DNA of 40,577 nt from Cytophagales bacterium. GTDB taxonomy: Bacteria; Bacteroidota; Bacteroidia; Cytophagales; Cyclobacteriaceae. Where the stretch lies: positions 1 to 40,577 of the forward strand of contig JAKSDQ010000265.1 of NCBI GenBank assembly GCA_022360015.1, read 5' to 3'. The translations under genes were made by a program, and so were the position numbers. Below the pieces are notes generated by a model, which worked only from the letters and a program-made list of their open reading frames with translations, was not told the DNA's origin and ran no database searches. Below, in pieces: positions 17,704 through 26,825 of the stretch. The number at the start of each line of letters is the position of its first letter. Position 1 is the first letter of the stretch.

Positions 17704-18156
17704 ATGGATGTGCATAAACAAATAAAGGCAATGTTCTTATTGATCATCATTAGCGTAATGATGCTTCATAATGCCGTACCGCATGTCCATCATCTGCATG
17801 AAGGCCATGAAGAGATTTCAGGTTCGACAGAACACCACCATCATGGTCATGAACACAGTCATCATCACCCGGTTGAAAACAAGTCTGATGAACAGGGTGA
17901 AGATTTTTTATTTTCATTGCTACTAAAGATTCATGCACACGCTTTTCACACACATCAATTTGCTCACCTTGCAACGGATAATTCTCAATTATCTAAAGTA
18001 AAAATCCTGTCAATTGCAGGGGTTCGGGGAACTAAGCGATTAGTTCTTTGCCCGGTAAATCAAAGTTTGCATAGATTTTCCTTATTTCAAGAGCTATTCT
18101 GTAGCAATCCATTTCTTTTCACTCACTCTTTACGGGGTCCCCCTGTTTTAGGATAA
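17704..18156 (+). CDS. Histidine-rich exported protein, probable metal-binding component of efflux operon
   Basis: A 150-residue protein. I prefer the ATG at 17704 over upstream starts because it is followed at once by a hydrophobic segment (AMFLLIIISVMMLHNAVPH) that can act as signal or anchor. The segment after it is extremely His-rich (HVHHLHEGHEE, HHHHGHEHSHHH), then a helix with HAHAFHTHQFAHL. No known enzymatic motif is visible. It is 85 nt upstream of the TolC-like gene and likely the first gene of the operon; similar small His-rich exported proteins are common before CusCBA-type genes in Bacteroidota. It probably binds Zn, Cu, Co or Ni in the periplasm. A TAATTTTG at 17690-17697 resembles a -7 promoter element but is too close to the start for a normal leader. 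Confidence 0.72.
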   Translation: MDVHKQIKAMFLLIIISVMMLHNAVPHVHHLHEGHEEISGSTEHHHHGHEHSHHHPVENKSDEQGEDFLFSLLLKIHAHAFHTHQFAHLATDNSQLSKVKILSIAGVRGTKRLVLCPVNQSLHRFSLFQELFCSNPFLFTHSLRGPPVLG

Positions 18157-18241
18157 TCAGTTTTTATCAGGTGCACCATCACCACTTACTTGCAGATAAT
18201 GCTCCGTAAGATTTTATCGATTCATCCTAAAATAAGTTGAA

Positions 18242-19426
18242 ATGTACAAAATATTAGGATTGGTTTTCAGCACTTGCCTGCTGTTGATCGGGCTTAATGC
18301 TCAGACGACCGATGTAGCAAGGGTATTGCAGGAAATCGAACAAAACAATAAGGAACTGAAGGCTTTTACATCACTGATGGAAAGCAGGCAATTTGAACTG
18401 AAATCCGGAAACAATTTAGCCGATCCGCAGGTAGAGACTTTTTACCTGCCTTTCGGGGATCATAGCACCGGTGATTATTCTGAGTTTCAGGTGAGCCAGT
18501 CCTTTGAATTTCCTACGGTGTATAGGGCCCGGAGTAATCTGATTGAGGCACAGCATGGACAATTGGCACTCGAATATGCCACCAAACGTCAGGAAATATT
18601 GCTAAAGGCCCAAAAATACTGTCACGATCTGGTATTTCTTAATAAGCGGTTGCGTGTGGAACAACTGCGAATGCAGCAGGCTAAAACAGTATTTGACCAG
18701 GCAGGGGAATTGTTTGAAAAAAAAGAGGTGGGCATTTTGGCATTGAACAAGGCCAAAATAGCCTGGATGCAAGAACAGTTTAAAGTACAGCAGATTGAGA
18801 ACGATAAGCGAAATTTGCTCTTTTTGTTGCAAGCACTCAATGGCGGGGTAGCTATTGAATTTGCTCAGGCAGCGTACTTCAATGGTTTAAGTATGGCAAC
18901 CAGGGATAGCATTTGGCAAGACAAGCTGGCCAGTGACCCTGCTCTGCAAGCACTAAGGCAACAGGAAAAAGTTGCCATGAAACAGCTCAGGTTATCCAAA
19001 AACAAATCCCTGCCTGATCTGACTGCCGGATATAATTATCAGGGTGTTGCGGGCTCCAATTTTTCCGGATTATATGCCGGTATTTCCATCCCCTTATGGC
19101 ATAACCGGAACAAAGTGAAAGCTGCTCAAACAAATCTTGTGTATCGACAAACCTATGGCGGTGCCAGGACGATGGTTGCTTATGCCGGTTTTGAAAAGCA
19201 GTATAATAATTATCAAATCCTGCTGGACAAATTTCAGGAATACCAGGCTACACTCGGTAGCATGAACAGTGATGCTTTGTTGCTCCGGGCATATGAACTC
19301 GGTGAAATCTCATACATGGAGTACTACCTTGAATTGCAGTTTTACCGGCAGGCTTATGATTCCATGCTCGAAATGGAAAAACAACTCAATCAACTAAAAG
19401 CGGAAATCTTAAAACATCGATTGTAA
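18242..19426 (+). CDS. TolC-family outer-membrane efflux protein (CzcC/CusC-like)
   Basis: A 394-residue protein with a signal peptide (ILGLVFSTCLLLIGLNAQ). It has the two-repeat helical arrangement of TolC proteins: LQEIEQNNKELKAFTSLMESRQFELKSGNNLADPQVE near the N-terminus and LRLSKNKSLPDLTAGYNYQGVAG in the second half, with ISIPLWHNRNKVKAAQTNL, a typical barrel-to-helix stretch. It should form the outer-membrane channel for the adaptor and RND pump downstream. It starts 85 nt after the His-rich gene and ends 20 nt before the next one, so it is operonic. Confidence 0.9.
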   Translation: MYKILGLVFSTCLLLIGLNAQTTDVARVLQEIEQNNKELKAFTSLMESRQFELKSGNNLADPQVETFYLPFGDHSTGDYSEFQVSQSFEFPTVYRARSNLIEAQHGQLALEYATKRQEILLKAQKYCHDLVFLNKRLRVEQLRMQQAKTVFDQAGELFEKKEVGILALNKAKIAWMQEQFKVQQIENDKRNLLFLLQALNGGVAIEFAQAAYFNGLSMATRDSIWQDKLASDPALQALRQQEKVAMKQLRLSKNKSLPDLTAGYNYQGVAGSNFSGLYAGISIPLWHNRNKVKAAQTNLVYRQTYGGARTMVAYAGFEKQYNNYQILLDKFQEYQATLGSMNSDALLLRAYELGEISYMEYYLELQFYRQAYDSMLEMEKQLNQLKAEILKHRL

Positions 19427-19446
19427 ACATTTAAAGAAAAGAAACT

Positions 19447-19707
19447 ATGAAAATCTTAAATATCCTTGTCGCATTAACGATGCTATTCACAGTGGCATGT
19501 TCGAACAAAAAATCAGCGCGTGATCATGGACATGAACACGGGACTGAGGAACATGATCATGTTCATGATAAGGGTGCCGAAGGTCACGGGCACGATGAAA
19601 GTGACCACCATGAACAGGAAGAATTTACTGTTTCAGGTGATTCCACCAAGATAGATGCTGACTCCACGCACTCCCATGAGGATGGTAGTACACACCACAA
19701 TCACTAA
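19447..19707 (+). CDS. Small histidine-rich lipoprotein in metal-efflux operon
   Basis: An 86-residue lipoprotein: MKILNILVALTMLFTVACS has a lipobox with Cys18. The mature part is almost entirely His, Asp, Glu and Gly (DHGHEHGTEEHDHVHDKGAEG and later HSHEDGSTHHNH), with no fold signature, so it is likely disordered until it binds metal. HGHEHGT recurs in the adaptor encoded 11 nt downstream, suggesting shared descent of the His tails. It could buffer metal ions for hand-over to the adaptor, which is inference. Confidence 0.75.
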   Translation: MKILNILVALTMLFTVACSNKKSARDHGHEHGTEEHDHVHDKGAEGHGHDESDHHEQEEFTVSGDSTKIDADSTHSHEDGSTHHNH

Positions 19708-19718
19708 ATTAAAAGCAG

Positions 19719-21227
19719 ATGCGATGTTTCATCATACTAATTGCTTTGGCTGTAGCTTCCTGTCAATCAACCGGAAAGCATGGTCATGAGCATGGTACAA
19801 ATGGAGGGCATTCTCATGCGGAAGATGGAATACCTGTTGTAGACACTACCATCTGGACAGAAAAGACAGAATTGTTTGTGGAGTTTTCAGCTTTGACTGT
19901 AGGACAAACAAGCCGTTTTGCCGCTCATTTTACAATTTTGGATGGACACCGGCCTGTGACGGAAGGAACAGTCACCGTAAGCCTGATTAAAGGTGATAAA
20001 GGCATCCGGCACACAGTGGAAGCTGTGGTCTCTCCCGGAATATTCACACCATCGTTACAACCTAAAGAAGCTGGTGTTTATCAATTGGTATTTGACATTA
20101 AAACACCTTCATTTACTGATAGGATCGAGATCAAAGAAGTTCTGGTGTTTGCTTCACCGGAAGAGGCTGTAAAAACCCTTGGAACTGAAGAAGATGGCCA
20201 TGCGATTAGCTTTTTGAAAGAGCAGGCATGGAAGATTGAATTTCAAACCGCCCGTGTAGTTGAGAAGGAGGTTTTCGAGATTATTCCTACATCGGGGATT
20301 TGGAAAGTGGCCCCGTCGGATTACCAAACGCTTGTAGCAACCGCCAATGGTAGTGTTTCATTTAAGAAAGGAAATCTGACCGAAGGCAGCAAAGTCAAAA
20401 AAGGACAAGTACTCCTGGCCCTAAGTAGCACAGGGTTAACATCCAATAACTTGAGCGCTGAAATTCAAAAAGCCAAAGCTGAATTTGACCGGGCCAAATC
20501 AGAATACGGGCGAAAGAAGGAGTTGTATCAATCTAAGATTGTTTCAAAAGCAGCGTTTGAAAGGATAGAGCAGAAATACAGGGTAGCCAAAACCAGCTAT
20601 GAAACTTTAAACACCGGATATTCAGCAGGCGAAAAGCAGGTGGTTGTGCCATTTGATGGGTATATAAAATCTATCTCGGTTGCAAATGGTGGTTTTGTAG
20701 CAGAGGGAGCTGCCCTTGTGACCATCACAAGTCATCGATCCAGTCTGTTGGAAACACTGGTAAGCCCGGCCTATACCGCTCAATTAGGCAGTATCCGGGA
20801 CATTTGGTATCAGCCTGAATCAGGGGTTTGGTCGAGCCTGAATAAGTCCGGTGGTTCCATTCTTTCAGTCGGAAAAGAGGTGGAAGCCCATAAGCCGCTT
20901 TTATCTGTATTTGCCCATGTGAATGAAGCCGTTGAAATGCCCGAAGGAAGTTTTACCGAAGTACAGCTTGCCATGGGAAATCCGTCGAAAGCACCGGTGG
21001 TACCTGTGTCAGCGTTGTTGGAAGCTTATGGAAGCTACGCTGTTATTGTTCAGCTTTCCGGTGAAAGTTTCGAAAGAAGAAATGTAATCCTTGGCAAACG
21101 AAACGGAAGTGAAGTTGAAGTTCGGCAAGGTTTGGCTGTGGGAGAAGTAGTCGTTACCAAAGGGGCTTATCAGGTGAAAATGGCTTCTATGTCAGGTCAG
21201 GTCCCTGCTCATGGTCATGCGCATTAA
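19719..21227 (+). CDS. RND efflux periplasmic adaptor (CzcB/CusB-like) with His-rich ends
   Basis: A 502-residue membrane-fusion lipoprotein (IILIALAVASC, Cys15). The mature N-terminus is His-rich (GKHGHEHGTNGGHSH), followed by an extra immunoglobulin-like domain (about 45-145, TSRFAAHFTILDGHRP). Then come the lipoyl half-motifs (VATANGSVSFKKGNLTEGSKVKKGQVLLAL and VVVPFDGYIKSISVANGGFVAEG), the intervening coiled coil (AEIQKAKAEFDRAKSEYGRKK), and the beta-barrel and membrane-proximal domains. It ends with another His cluster (HGHAH). It links the pump to the outer-membrane factor. The His-rich ends and extra domain indicate a heavy-metal rather than drug system. Confidence 0.92.
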   Translation: MRCFIILIALAVASCQSTGKHGHEHGTNGGHSHAEDGIPVVDTTIWTEKTELFVEFSALTVGQTSRFAAHFTILDGHRPVTEGTVTVSLIKGDKGIRHTVEAVVSPGIFTPSLQPKEAGVYQLVFDIKTPSFTDRIEIKEVLVFASPEEAVKTLGTEEDGHAISFLKEQAWKIEFQTARVVEKEVFEIIPTSGIWKVAPSDYQTLVATANGSVSFKKGNLTEGSKVKKGQVLLALSSTGLTSNNLSAEIQKAKAEFDRAKSEYGRKKELYQSKIVSKAAFERIEQKYRVAKTSYETLNTGYSAGEKQVVVPFDGYIKSISVANGGFVAEGAALVTITSHRSSLLETLVSPAYTAQLGSIRDIWYQPESGVWSSLNKSGGSILSVGKEVEAHKPLLSVFAHVNEAVEMPEGSFTEVQLAMGNPSKAPVVPVSALLEAYGSYAVIVQLSGESFERRNVILGKRNGSEVEVRQGLAVGEVVVTKGAYQVKMASMSGQVPAHGHAH

Positions 21228-21239
21228 ACGGTTCGTATT

Positions 21240-24200
21240 ATGTTGAATAAGATTTTGTCTATATCGCTGCAAAACCGGTTGATGGTGCTTGTGGGAGCTG
21301 TTTTGCTGAGTCTGACCGGATTGTACATTGCCAGAAATATGAATGTAGATGTATTCCCTGATCTCACGGCGCCAACAGTGACCATATTGACAGAAGCCCA
21401 TGGCATGGAATCGGAGGAAGTGGAAAAACTGGTGACTTATCAGTTGGAAACTGCTATGAATGGTTCACCCAATGTGCGAAGAATACGTTCCTCATCAGCG
21501 GCAGGAATTTCTATCGTTTGGGTGGAATTTAAATGGGGAACGGATATTTACAGGGCACGACAGATTGTAAGCGAACGCATCCCGATGGTACTTGAAAACC
21601 TGCCCACCGGGGTGGGGACGCCCACTTTGGCCCCTATTTCTTCCATTATGGGGGAGGTAATGTTACTTGGCGTAACGTCTGACAGGTTGTCACCCATGGA
21701 ACTCAGGACATGGTCTGACTGGACCATTCGCCCAAGAATCAAATCCATCAGCGGCATAGCCAATTTGATTGTGATTGGCGGTGATTATAAGCAATACCAG
21801 GTATTTGCCCATCCTGAAAAGTTGAAATACTACAATATCAGTTTAGGTGAATTGCTCAAAAAGGTCCGGGAAAGCAACGCCAATGCTCCCGGTGGTTTTC
21901 TCAATGAATACGGTAATCAATACATCATCAAAGGAAGTGGACGTGCTTACTCGATAGAGCACCTGGAAGAAGCCGTATTAAAGCAGGTCAATGGACAAAC
22001 TATCAAGGTTAAAGATGTTGCTTCTGTCCGGGTCGGTGCGGCTGACAAAATTGGTGATGGTTCGCTGAATGGCTCATCAGCGGTAATATTGACCATTTCC
22101 AAGCAGCCGGATGTGAACACCCTGGAACTGACCGGGCGTTTGGATGCGGCCATTGCGGATTTAAACAATACGCTTCCTGAAAATGTGGAAATCAAAAGCC
22201 ATATTTTCCGTCAGGCCAACTTCATTGAAGCTGCTGTCAGGAATCTAAAGGAGACCTTGCTGGAAGGCGCGTTCTTTGTAGTCATCGTGTTGTTCATCTT
22301 CCTGATGAATTGGCGCACCACAGCTATTTCTCTCTTGGCCATCCCAATTTCTTTATTGGTTTCGGTCATTGTGCTGATGCTGTTAGGTTATACAATCAAC
22401 ACCATGAGTTTGGGCGGTATGGCTATTGCCATTGGGGCATTGGTAGATGATGCCATTATCGATGTTGAGAATGTATTTAAGCGCTTGCGGGAAAATGTTC
22501 GCAAACCCCGGGAAGAGCGATTGCCTGTTTTGACAGTTGTAAAAGACGCTTCAATTGAAATCAGGAGTTCGATCATCATTGCCACGCTGATCATCATTGT
22601 ATCTTTTGTTCCGCTGTTTTTCCTGAGCGGTATGGAAGGTCGTTTACTTCAACCTTTAGGTATTGCTTTCATTACCTCTGTGTTGACTTCCCTGATTGTG
22701 GCAATTACAGTTACCCCTGTATTGTGTTCTTATTGGCTGAAAAGCGAAAAAGTGCTGTCTAAACAGGCAAAGGGTACCTGGGTGGAACGATGGCTGCAAA
22801 AACGATATGGTTATGTGCTGGAACGGGCCTTGCGAGTGCCTAAATCCATTATCGGTTTAACGATCGCTGCTTTTATAGCCAGCCTGGTTTTGCTTACCCA
22901 ATTAGGAAGGAGCTTCTTGCCTGAGTTTAATGAAGGTTCTTTAGTCATTAGCGCAGTGGGTGTGCCGGGTATGTCACTGGAAGAAAGCAACAAGCACGGC
23001 CAATTGATTGAAAAGCTGTTGCTGGAAATGCCTGAAGTAGGCGTGGTGAGCCGAAGAACGGGACGTGCTGAACTGGATGAACATGCCCAGGGTGTTAATG
23101 CGGCAGAAATTGATGTGCCTTTTACCCTCAATGGCAAAACGAAAGAGGAATTTTTCAAGGAAGTGAGAGCCAGACTAAGCATTGTTCCGGGAGTGAATAT
23201 TACTTTGGGCCAACCCATTGCACACCGGATTGACCACATGCTTTCAGGTACGCGGGCCAATATCGCCATTAAGATCTTTGGAGATGATTTGCAACGTTTG
23301 TTTGAGATTGGCAAAAGTATAGAAACCAATATCAAATCCATTGACGGTATTGCTGATGTAGCCGTTGATCAACAAATAGAAGTACCGCAATTACGCATTA
23401 CTCCCAGGCGGCAAATGCTGGCGGCTTATGGGATAACAGTAGGCGATTTGATGAGACAGGTGGATATAGCTTTTGCAGGTGAAAAGGCTGGCGAGATCTA
23501 TGAAGGGCAGCAATATTTTGACCTGATCGTGCGTTTTCGCCAGGCTTCACGTAACCATATGGAAAATATCAAAACTGCCTTGATTAGTCTGCCCAATAAT
23601 GGTCAGATTCCACTGGAACAGTTAGCAACTGTGGCGTCAGTAAGTAGCCCCAATACCATCAGTCGTGAAAATGTGCAACGTAAAATTGTGGTAGCGGCCA
23701 ATGTGCAGGGGCGTGATTTACGAAGTGTGGTGAATGAAATACAGGAATCTGTTACTACCGGCATTACAATCCCCGAAGGTTACCGTGTGGAGTATGGTGG
23801 CCAGTTTGAAAGTGAAGCCAAGGCTTCTCAATTACTCCTGATCACTGCGATAGTAGCTATTCTGGTTATTTTTCTGTTGCTGTATTTTGAGTTCAAGGAT
23901 GTGAAACTTTCTTTCGTCGTGCTTATAAATCTTCCCCTGGCCCTGATAGGTGGCATTTTGATTGTGTATTTCACATCGGGTATTATCAGCATAGCAGTGA
24001 CTATTGGCTTCATCAGTTTGTTTGGTATTGCCACCCGAAACGGGATTTTGTTGGTGTCTCGCTATGAAGATTTAAGGAAGGAAGGTTTGCAAGGTTTTGA
24101 ATTACTCAAAACGGGAGCCTTAGACAGGTTAAACCCGATACTTATGACAGCTTTCACAACCGGACTTGCCCTGATACCTTTAGCTTTAAAAGGTGGTGAG

Positions 24201-24323
24201 CCGGGCAATGAAATTCAAAGCCCGATGGCAGTGGTCATTTTGGGTGGGTTGCTTTCTGCAACGTTACTGAATTTGATGGTTATACCATGTGTGTATCGAT
24301 TGATTTCAAATGGCAAAGACTAA
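21240..24323 (+). CDS. Heavy-metal efflux RND pump (CusA/CzcA family)
   Basis: A 1027-residue inner-membrane proton/metal antiporter of twelve helices. The first periplasmic helix region reads NMNVDVFPDLTAPTVTILTEA, as in the HME-RND family. Central helix 4 has ALVDDAIIDVENVFKRLREN, with the acidic residues of the proton path; later come LGRSFLPEFNEGSLVISAVG, GTRANIAIKIFGDD and the mirrored ISLFGIATRNGILLVSRYE. Length is usual for the family (about 1030-1050). It starts 12 nt after the adaptor gene. The metal (Cu/Ag against Zn/Co/Cd) cannot be decided from the sequence alone; His-rich partners lean toward Zn/Co/Ni or Cu(II). Confidence 0.93.
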   Translation: MLNKILSISLQNRLMVLVGAVLLSLTGLYIARNMNVDVFPDLTAPTVTILTEAHGMESEEVEKLVTYQLETAMNGSPNVRRIRSSSAAGISIVWVEFKWGTDIYRARQIVSERIPMVLENLPTGVGTPTLAPISSIMGEVMLLGVTSDRLSPMELRTWSDWTIRPRIKSISGIANLIVIGGDYKQYQVFAHPEKLKYYNISLGELLKKVRESNANAPGGFLNEYGNQYIIKGSGRAYSIEHLEEAVLKQVNGQTIKVKDVASVRVGAADKIGDGSLNGSSAVILTISKQPDVNTLELTGRLDAAIADLNNTLPENVEIKSHIFRQANFIEAAVRNLKETLLEGAFFVVIVLFIFLMNWRTTAISLLAIPISLLVSVIVLMLLGYTINTMSLGGMAIAIGALVDDAIIDVENVFKRLRENVRKPREERLPVLTVVKDASIEIRSSIIIATLIIIVSFVPLFFLSGMEGRLLQPLGIAFITSVLTSLIVAITVTPVLCSYWLKSEKVLSKQAKGTWVERWLQKRYGYVLERALRVPKSIIGLTIAAFIASLVLLTQLGRSFLPEFNEGSLVISAVGVPGMSLEESNKHGQLIEKLLLEMPEVGVVSRRTGRAELDEHAQGVNAAEIDVPFTLNGKTKEEFFKEVRARLSIVPGVNITLGQPIAHRIDHMLSGTRANIAIKIFGDDLQRLFEIGKSIETNIKSIDGIADVAVDQQIEVPQLRITPRRQMLAAYGITVGDLMRQVDIAFAGEKAGEIYEGQQYFDLIVRFRQASRNHMENIKTALISLPNNGQIPLEQLATVASVSSPNTISRENVQRKIVVAANVQGRDLRSVVNEIQESVTTGITIPEGYRVEYGGQFESEAKASQLLLITAIVAILVIFLLLYFEFKDVKLSFVVLINLPLALIGGILIVYFTSGIISIAVTIGFISLFGIATRNGILLVSRYEDLRKEGLQGFELLKTGALDRLNPILMTAFTTGLALIPLALKGGEPGNEIQSPMAVVILGGLLSATLLNLMVIPCVYRLISNGKD

Positions 24324-24401
24324 AATTTATTGCAGGGGCCGGGTCAATCTTCATTACCTATTCGGGCTGAAGTTTACTTCTATGTTACCTTGTTTGAAAT
24401 C

Positions 24402-24554
24402 TTACCTTTTTATTTTATAAATCATTAATAATACGGCAAAGAACACTAGAACAATTCCCGCTGCAATGCCAAAATTATCGGCCGCAAAGCTTTGACCCAG
24501 CCACCCTGCCAAGAGATAAGACAATGCCCACCACAAGTGTGACCAGGGCAAAGT
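24402..24554 (-). pseudogene. 3' remnant of a membrane-protein gene
   Basis: On the minus strand a frame open from a TAG at 24555-24557 to the TAA at 24402-24404 encodes about 50 residues with two hydrophobic stretches: LWWALSYLLAGWLGQSF and NFGIAAGIVLVFFAVLLMIY, ending in KIKR. It looks like the C-terminus of a multi-pass membrane protein; a DedA/VTT-domain protein is my best guess. There is no start codon and the beginning falls inside the inverted repeat, so the gene has been cut away. Confidence 0.45.
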
Positions 24555-24596
24555 CTACGGTGCCCATTTTGCCTGGTCACACTTGTGGTGGGCATT
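24523..24596. repeat. Long perfect inverted repeat (25 + 25 nt) downstream of the RND gene
   Basis: The arm at 24523-24547 is the exact reverse complement of 24572-24596; with one bulged G the pairing extends four more base pairs inward, leaving a loop of about 15 bases. The arms begin AATGCCCACC and end GGTGGGCATT. Only four Ts follow (24595-24598), so as a terminator for the metal operon it would be unusually long. The left arm lies within the membrane-protein remnant, so the right arm looks like an inverted copy of coding DNA. Confidence 0.85.
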
Positions 24597-24655
24597 TTAC
24601 TTTCTAAACTGTTGCTTCCCACATTTTTTCAGCCATTATAACCAAAGTGATGCTT

Positions 24656-26506
24656 TTATTTTTTGATTGCTTTCAAAATTCTATCCTCTTGAATTAATAC
24701 ATCTCTCATAAGTAAAACGTGTGGGAAACCCTTACGTTTTGACTTCTTAAACCCTTTAAGGATATTAATAAGAGATGATGCTGTGATGAGAGACAAATTC
24801 AATTCCGTTTCCAGTTCAGTGTCACTTACAAAGTCATCAGAGAATTCCGGTGCAACAAGCAGTGACTTAACGATTTTGAATTCATGAGATTCTGCCAGGT
24901 TGGCATATGCTTTTAATTGGCGAGATACTGAACTAAATTTATTATAACCGCTTTCCTTAACGGTTTTGCACTCTACTAATATTAAGTCATTATTGCCAAG
25001 ATTAAGGAGAATATCAATTTTATCCTTTTTAGTATTGAGTTTCTTGCGAATGTTCTCGTCAACATTAAAGCCTAGTTTGCTGAAAATGGACTTGGTCAGG
25101 TTCTCAAACTTTATTCCCAGTTCACCTTCTTTTAATCTTATGTCATTTTCTTTGAGGGCGGAAAGGTTCCTAAAGCCAATGTTCTCATAGTTTTCAAGGT
25201 AAAGGTTCTCACTGTCCTTATATGCATCCAAGATGTTAGCTATAAGATTGCCCCTTGTTTTGATTTCTCTTTTCTTACAGAATTTTTCAAGGTCATCGGT
25301 TAAGATAATTTCGAGGACATCTCTTGGTTTTATGTTATAGTCGAGTAGTAAAGTACCGCTGAGAATATATTCCGGTTGTAGCTCGAATTCGTCTTTGATT
25401 TGGGCATTCAATTTCGAGAGTATCCCGGACATATCTAAAAGTAATTTCTCATAGCCGTCAATCGAGATTCCTACTTTCTCGTCTTTTTCCACATCTTCAA
25501 AATATTTAATGAGGTTGCCAATTTTGTCTTCAAGTGCAGCACCTTTAAGTGCAGGAGAAATGCCAAGTCCCTTATCACAAAGGTCATTGATGACTTTCTT
25601 TTTCTCGGTAACTTTCGTACCATCTTTAAAAATGTCATTGCTCAAGACACCCGAAAATGAAATACCCTCATTAATAACTTCCTTGATTTTTTGTTCGTAG
25701 GGTTGTCGCCAATCAATGTTGTGTTTTTTGCAAATTAGATTGATTTGTGGCTCACGAATTAATCGAAGCACTCTCCTGAAGAATTTGTCCGCAATTTCTT
25801 TGCCTCTTACTTTTCTCAGTACCCTAACCACTTCATCCGCTACATAAACAGTATTATGCTTCTTGGAGCAGAACAGAACTCCAACATTTTTCAGTTCATT
25901 AATAACAATGTCGATAAGCTGTTTTTTAATAGGTACTATAATGTAATTGATAAGCTTAATTTCTTCTTGAGAAAGCTCAAGTTGATTGGACAGTGTTAGT
26001 AAGATTGATAATTCGTCTTCAGTGATTTTTCTGTCAAATTGTTTTTCGTCATCATTCAAATATGCCGTTTGTAGACACTCTTTATAAATTTTGTAGTCTC
26101 TTTTCCTCTGTTCGTCCACACCAGATTTATCGCTCTCAAATGACTTTTCCAAGGCTTTTACCTTTTTTTCAATCTTTTTGAGTTCTGCATCATAAAGGCG
26201 GGAGAACCAGTCCTGTCTCATTATGCAATTACCGTCCCTGATTATGATATCAGTTAAAATATCAAGTTGAGATGCGGTGTTGACAAATTCCTTTCTTACA
26301 TATTCAGCAAATTCATCCTGTATTAGATTAAATACTTTGGCAATGTTAATGCTGTCAACATTTTTAAGGTCCGGGTTGGTTTCAGCATCAAGTATTTTGT
26401 CCACTTTCTCGACATTCTTTGGATTTTTCCTAATGTGGTCAATAATATTCAAAAAGCTGTTCTTTTCGAATGAGTTTAATTTGTCAAGAATTAATTCAAG
26501 TTTCAT
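24656..26506 (-). CDS. Uncharacterised protein with C-terminal PD-(D/E)XK (Mrr-like) nuclease domain
   Basis: A 616-residue soluble protein with high Lys/Glu/Ile content. Residues 1-220 are helical and charged, with a coiled-coil-like part (DAELKKIEKKVKALEKSFE). The middle (about 220-460) includes SAP-like helical segments, the clearest being DDLEKFCKKREIKTRGNLI. The last 150 residues match the restriction-endonuclease fold: Glu468 in GIKFENLTKSIFSKLGF, Asp498 in DKIDILL, Glu512 and Lys514 in LILVECK, and Gln530 in SVSRQLKAYA, the pattern of Mrr-type enzymes. It therefore probably cuts DNA. No methyltransferase or helicase lies beside it, so it is a stand-alone candidate for phage defence or DNA repair. 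The N-terminal part resembles nothing I recognise. Confidence 0.75.
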   Translation of the reverse strand: MKLELILDKLNSFEKNSFLNIIDHIRKNPKNVEKVDKILDAETNPDLKNVDSINIAKVFNLIQDEFAEYVRKEFVNTASQLDILTDIIIRDGNCIMRQDWFSRLYDAELKKIEKKVKALEKSFESDKSGVDEQRKRDYKIYKECLQTAYLNDDEKQFDRKITEDELSILLTLSNQLELSQEEIKLINYIIVPIKKQLIDIVINELKNVGVLFCSKKHNTVYVADEVVRVLRKVRGKEIADKFFRRVLRLIREPQINLICKKHNIDWRQPYEQKIKEVINEGISFSGVLSNDIFKDGTKVTEKKKVINDLCDKGLGISPALKGAALEDKIGNLIKYFEDVEKDEKVGISIDGYEKLLLDMSGILSKLNAQIKDEFELQPEYILSGTLLLDYNIKPRDVLEIILTDDLEKFCKKREIKTRGNLIANILDAYKDSENLYLENYENIGFRNLSALKENDIRLKEGELGIKFENLTKSIFSKLGFNVDENIRKKLNTKKDKIDILLNLGNNDLILVECKTVKESGYNKFSSVSRQLKAYANLAESHEFKIVKSLLVAPEFSDDFVSDTELETELNLSLITASSLINILKGFKKSKRKGFPHVLLMRDVLIQEDRILKAIKK

Positions 26507-26825
26507 GTTAGTCTATTTTTGTGTTGATGGGAATAGTTATAGCTAATTCAACCCTTTGGCAGTATCATCAAATAAATTACTGTGAGGTTTTCAAATTTTG
26601 AAATGCCGCCAGTTGTACTTCAAAGTCAAAAATTAAAAAATAAGTATTTACACATTGCTGTTATTGACTGTAGTTTATTTAAGATCCCTTTGGGTCAATG
26701 TCTATTGCACCTCTTTGTTAACTAACTTTTCAAAAAATCAATAAACAATCGTAGAAATACGTATTCGAAAATGCTGGTGCTCAATCATAAATTTAATAGA
26801 GTGTTAATTAGTGCTCTAAATGAGA
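26507..26825. other. AT-rich intergenic stretch
   Basis: Nothing coding is visible. Leftward transcription of the nuclease gene must begin here, and the exported-protein gene at 26826 ends here. TAGAG at about 26800 and CTCTA at about 26817 form a short imperfect palindrome that could be a weak terminator; no clear promoter element is seen. Confidence 0.4.

Noticed and set aside
22811-23341. Long minus-strand open frame of 176 codons inside the RND pump gene
   Set aside because: The plus strand is clearly CusA/CzcA coding sequence here; the reverse frame is a codon-bias artefact.
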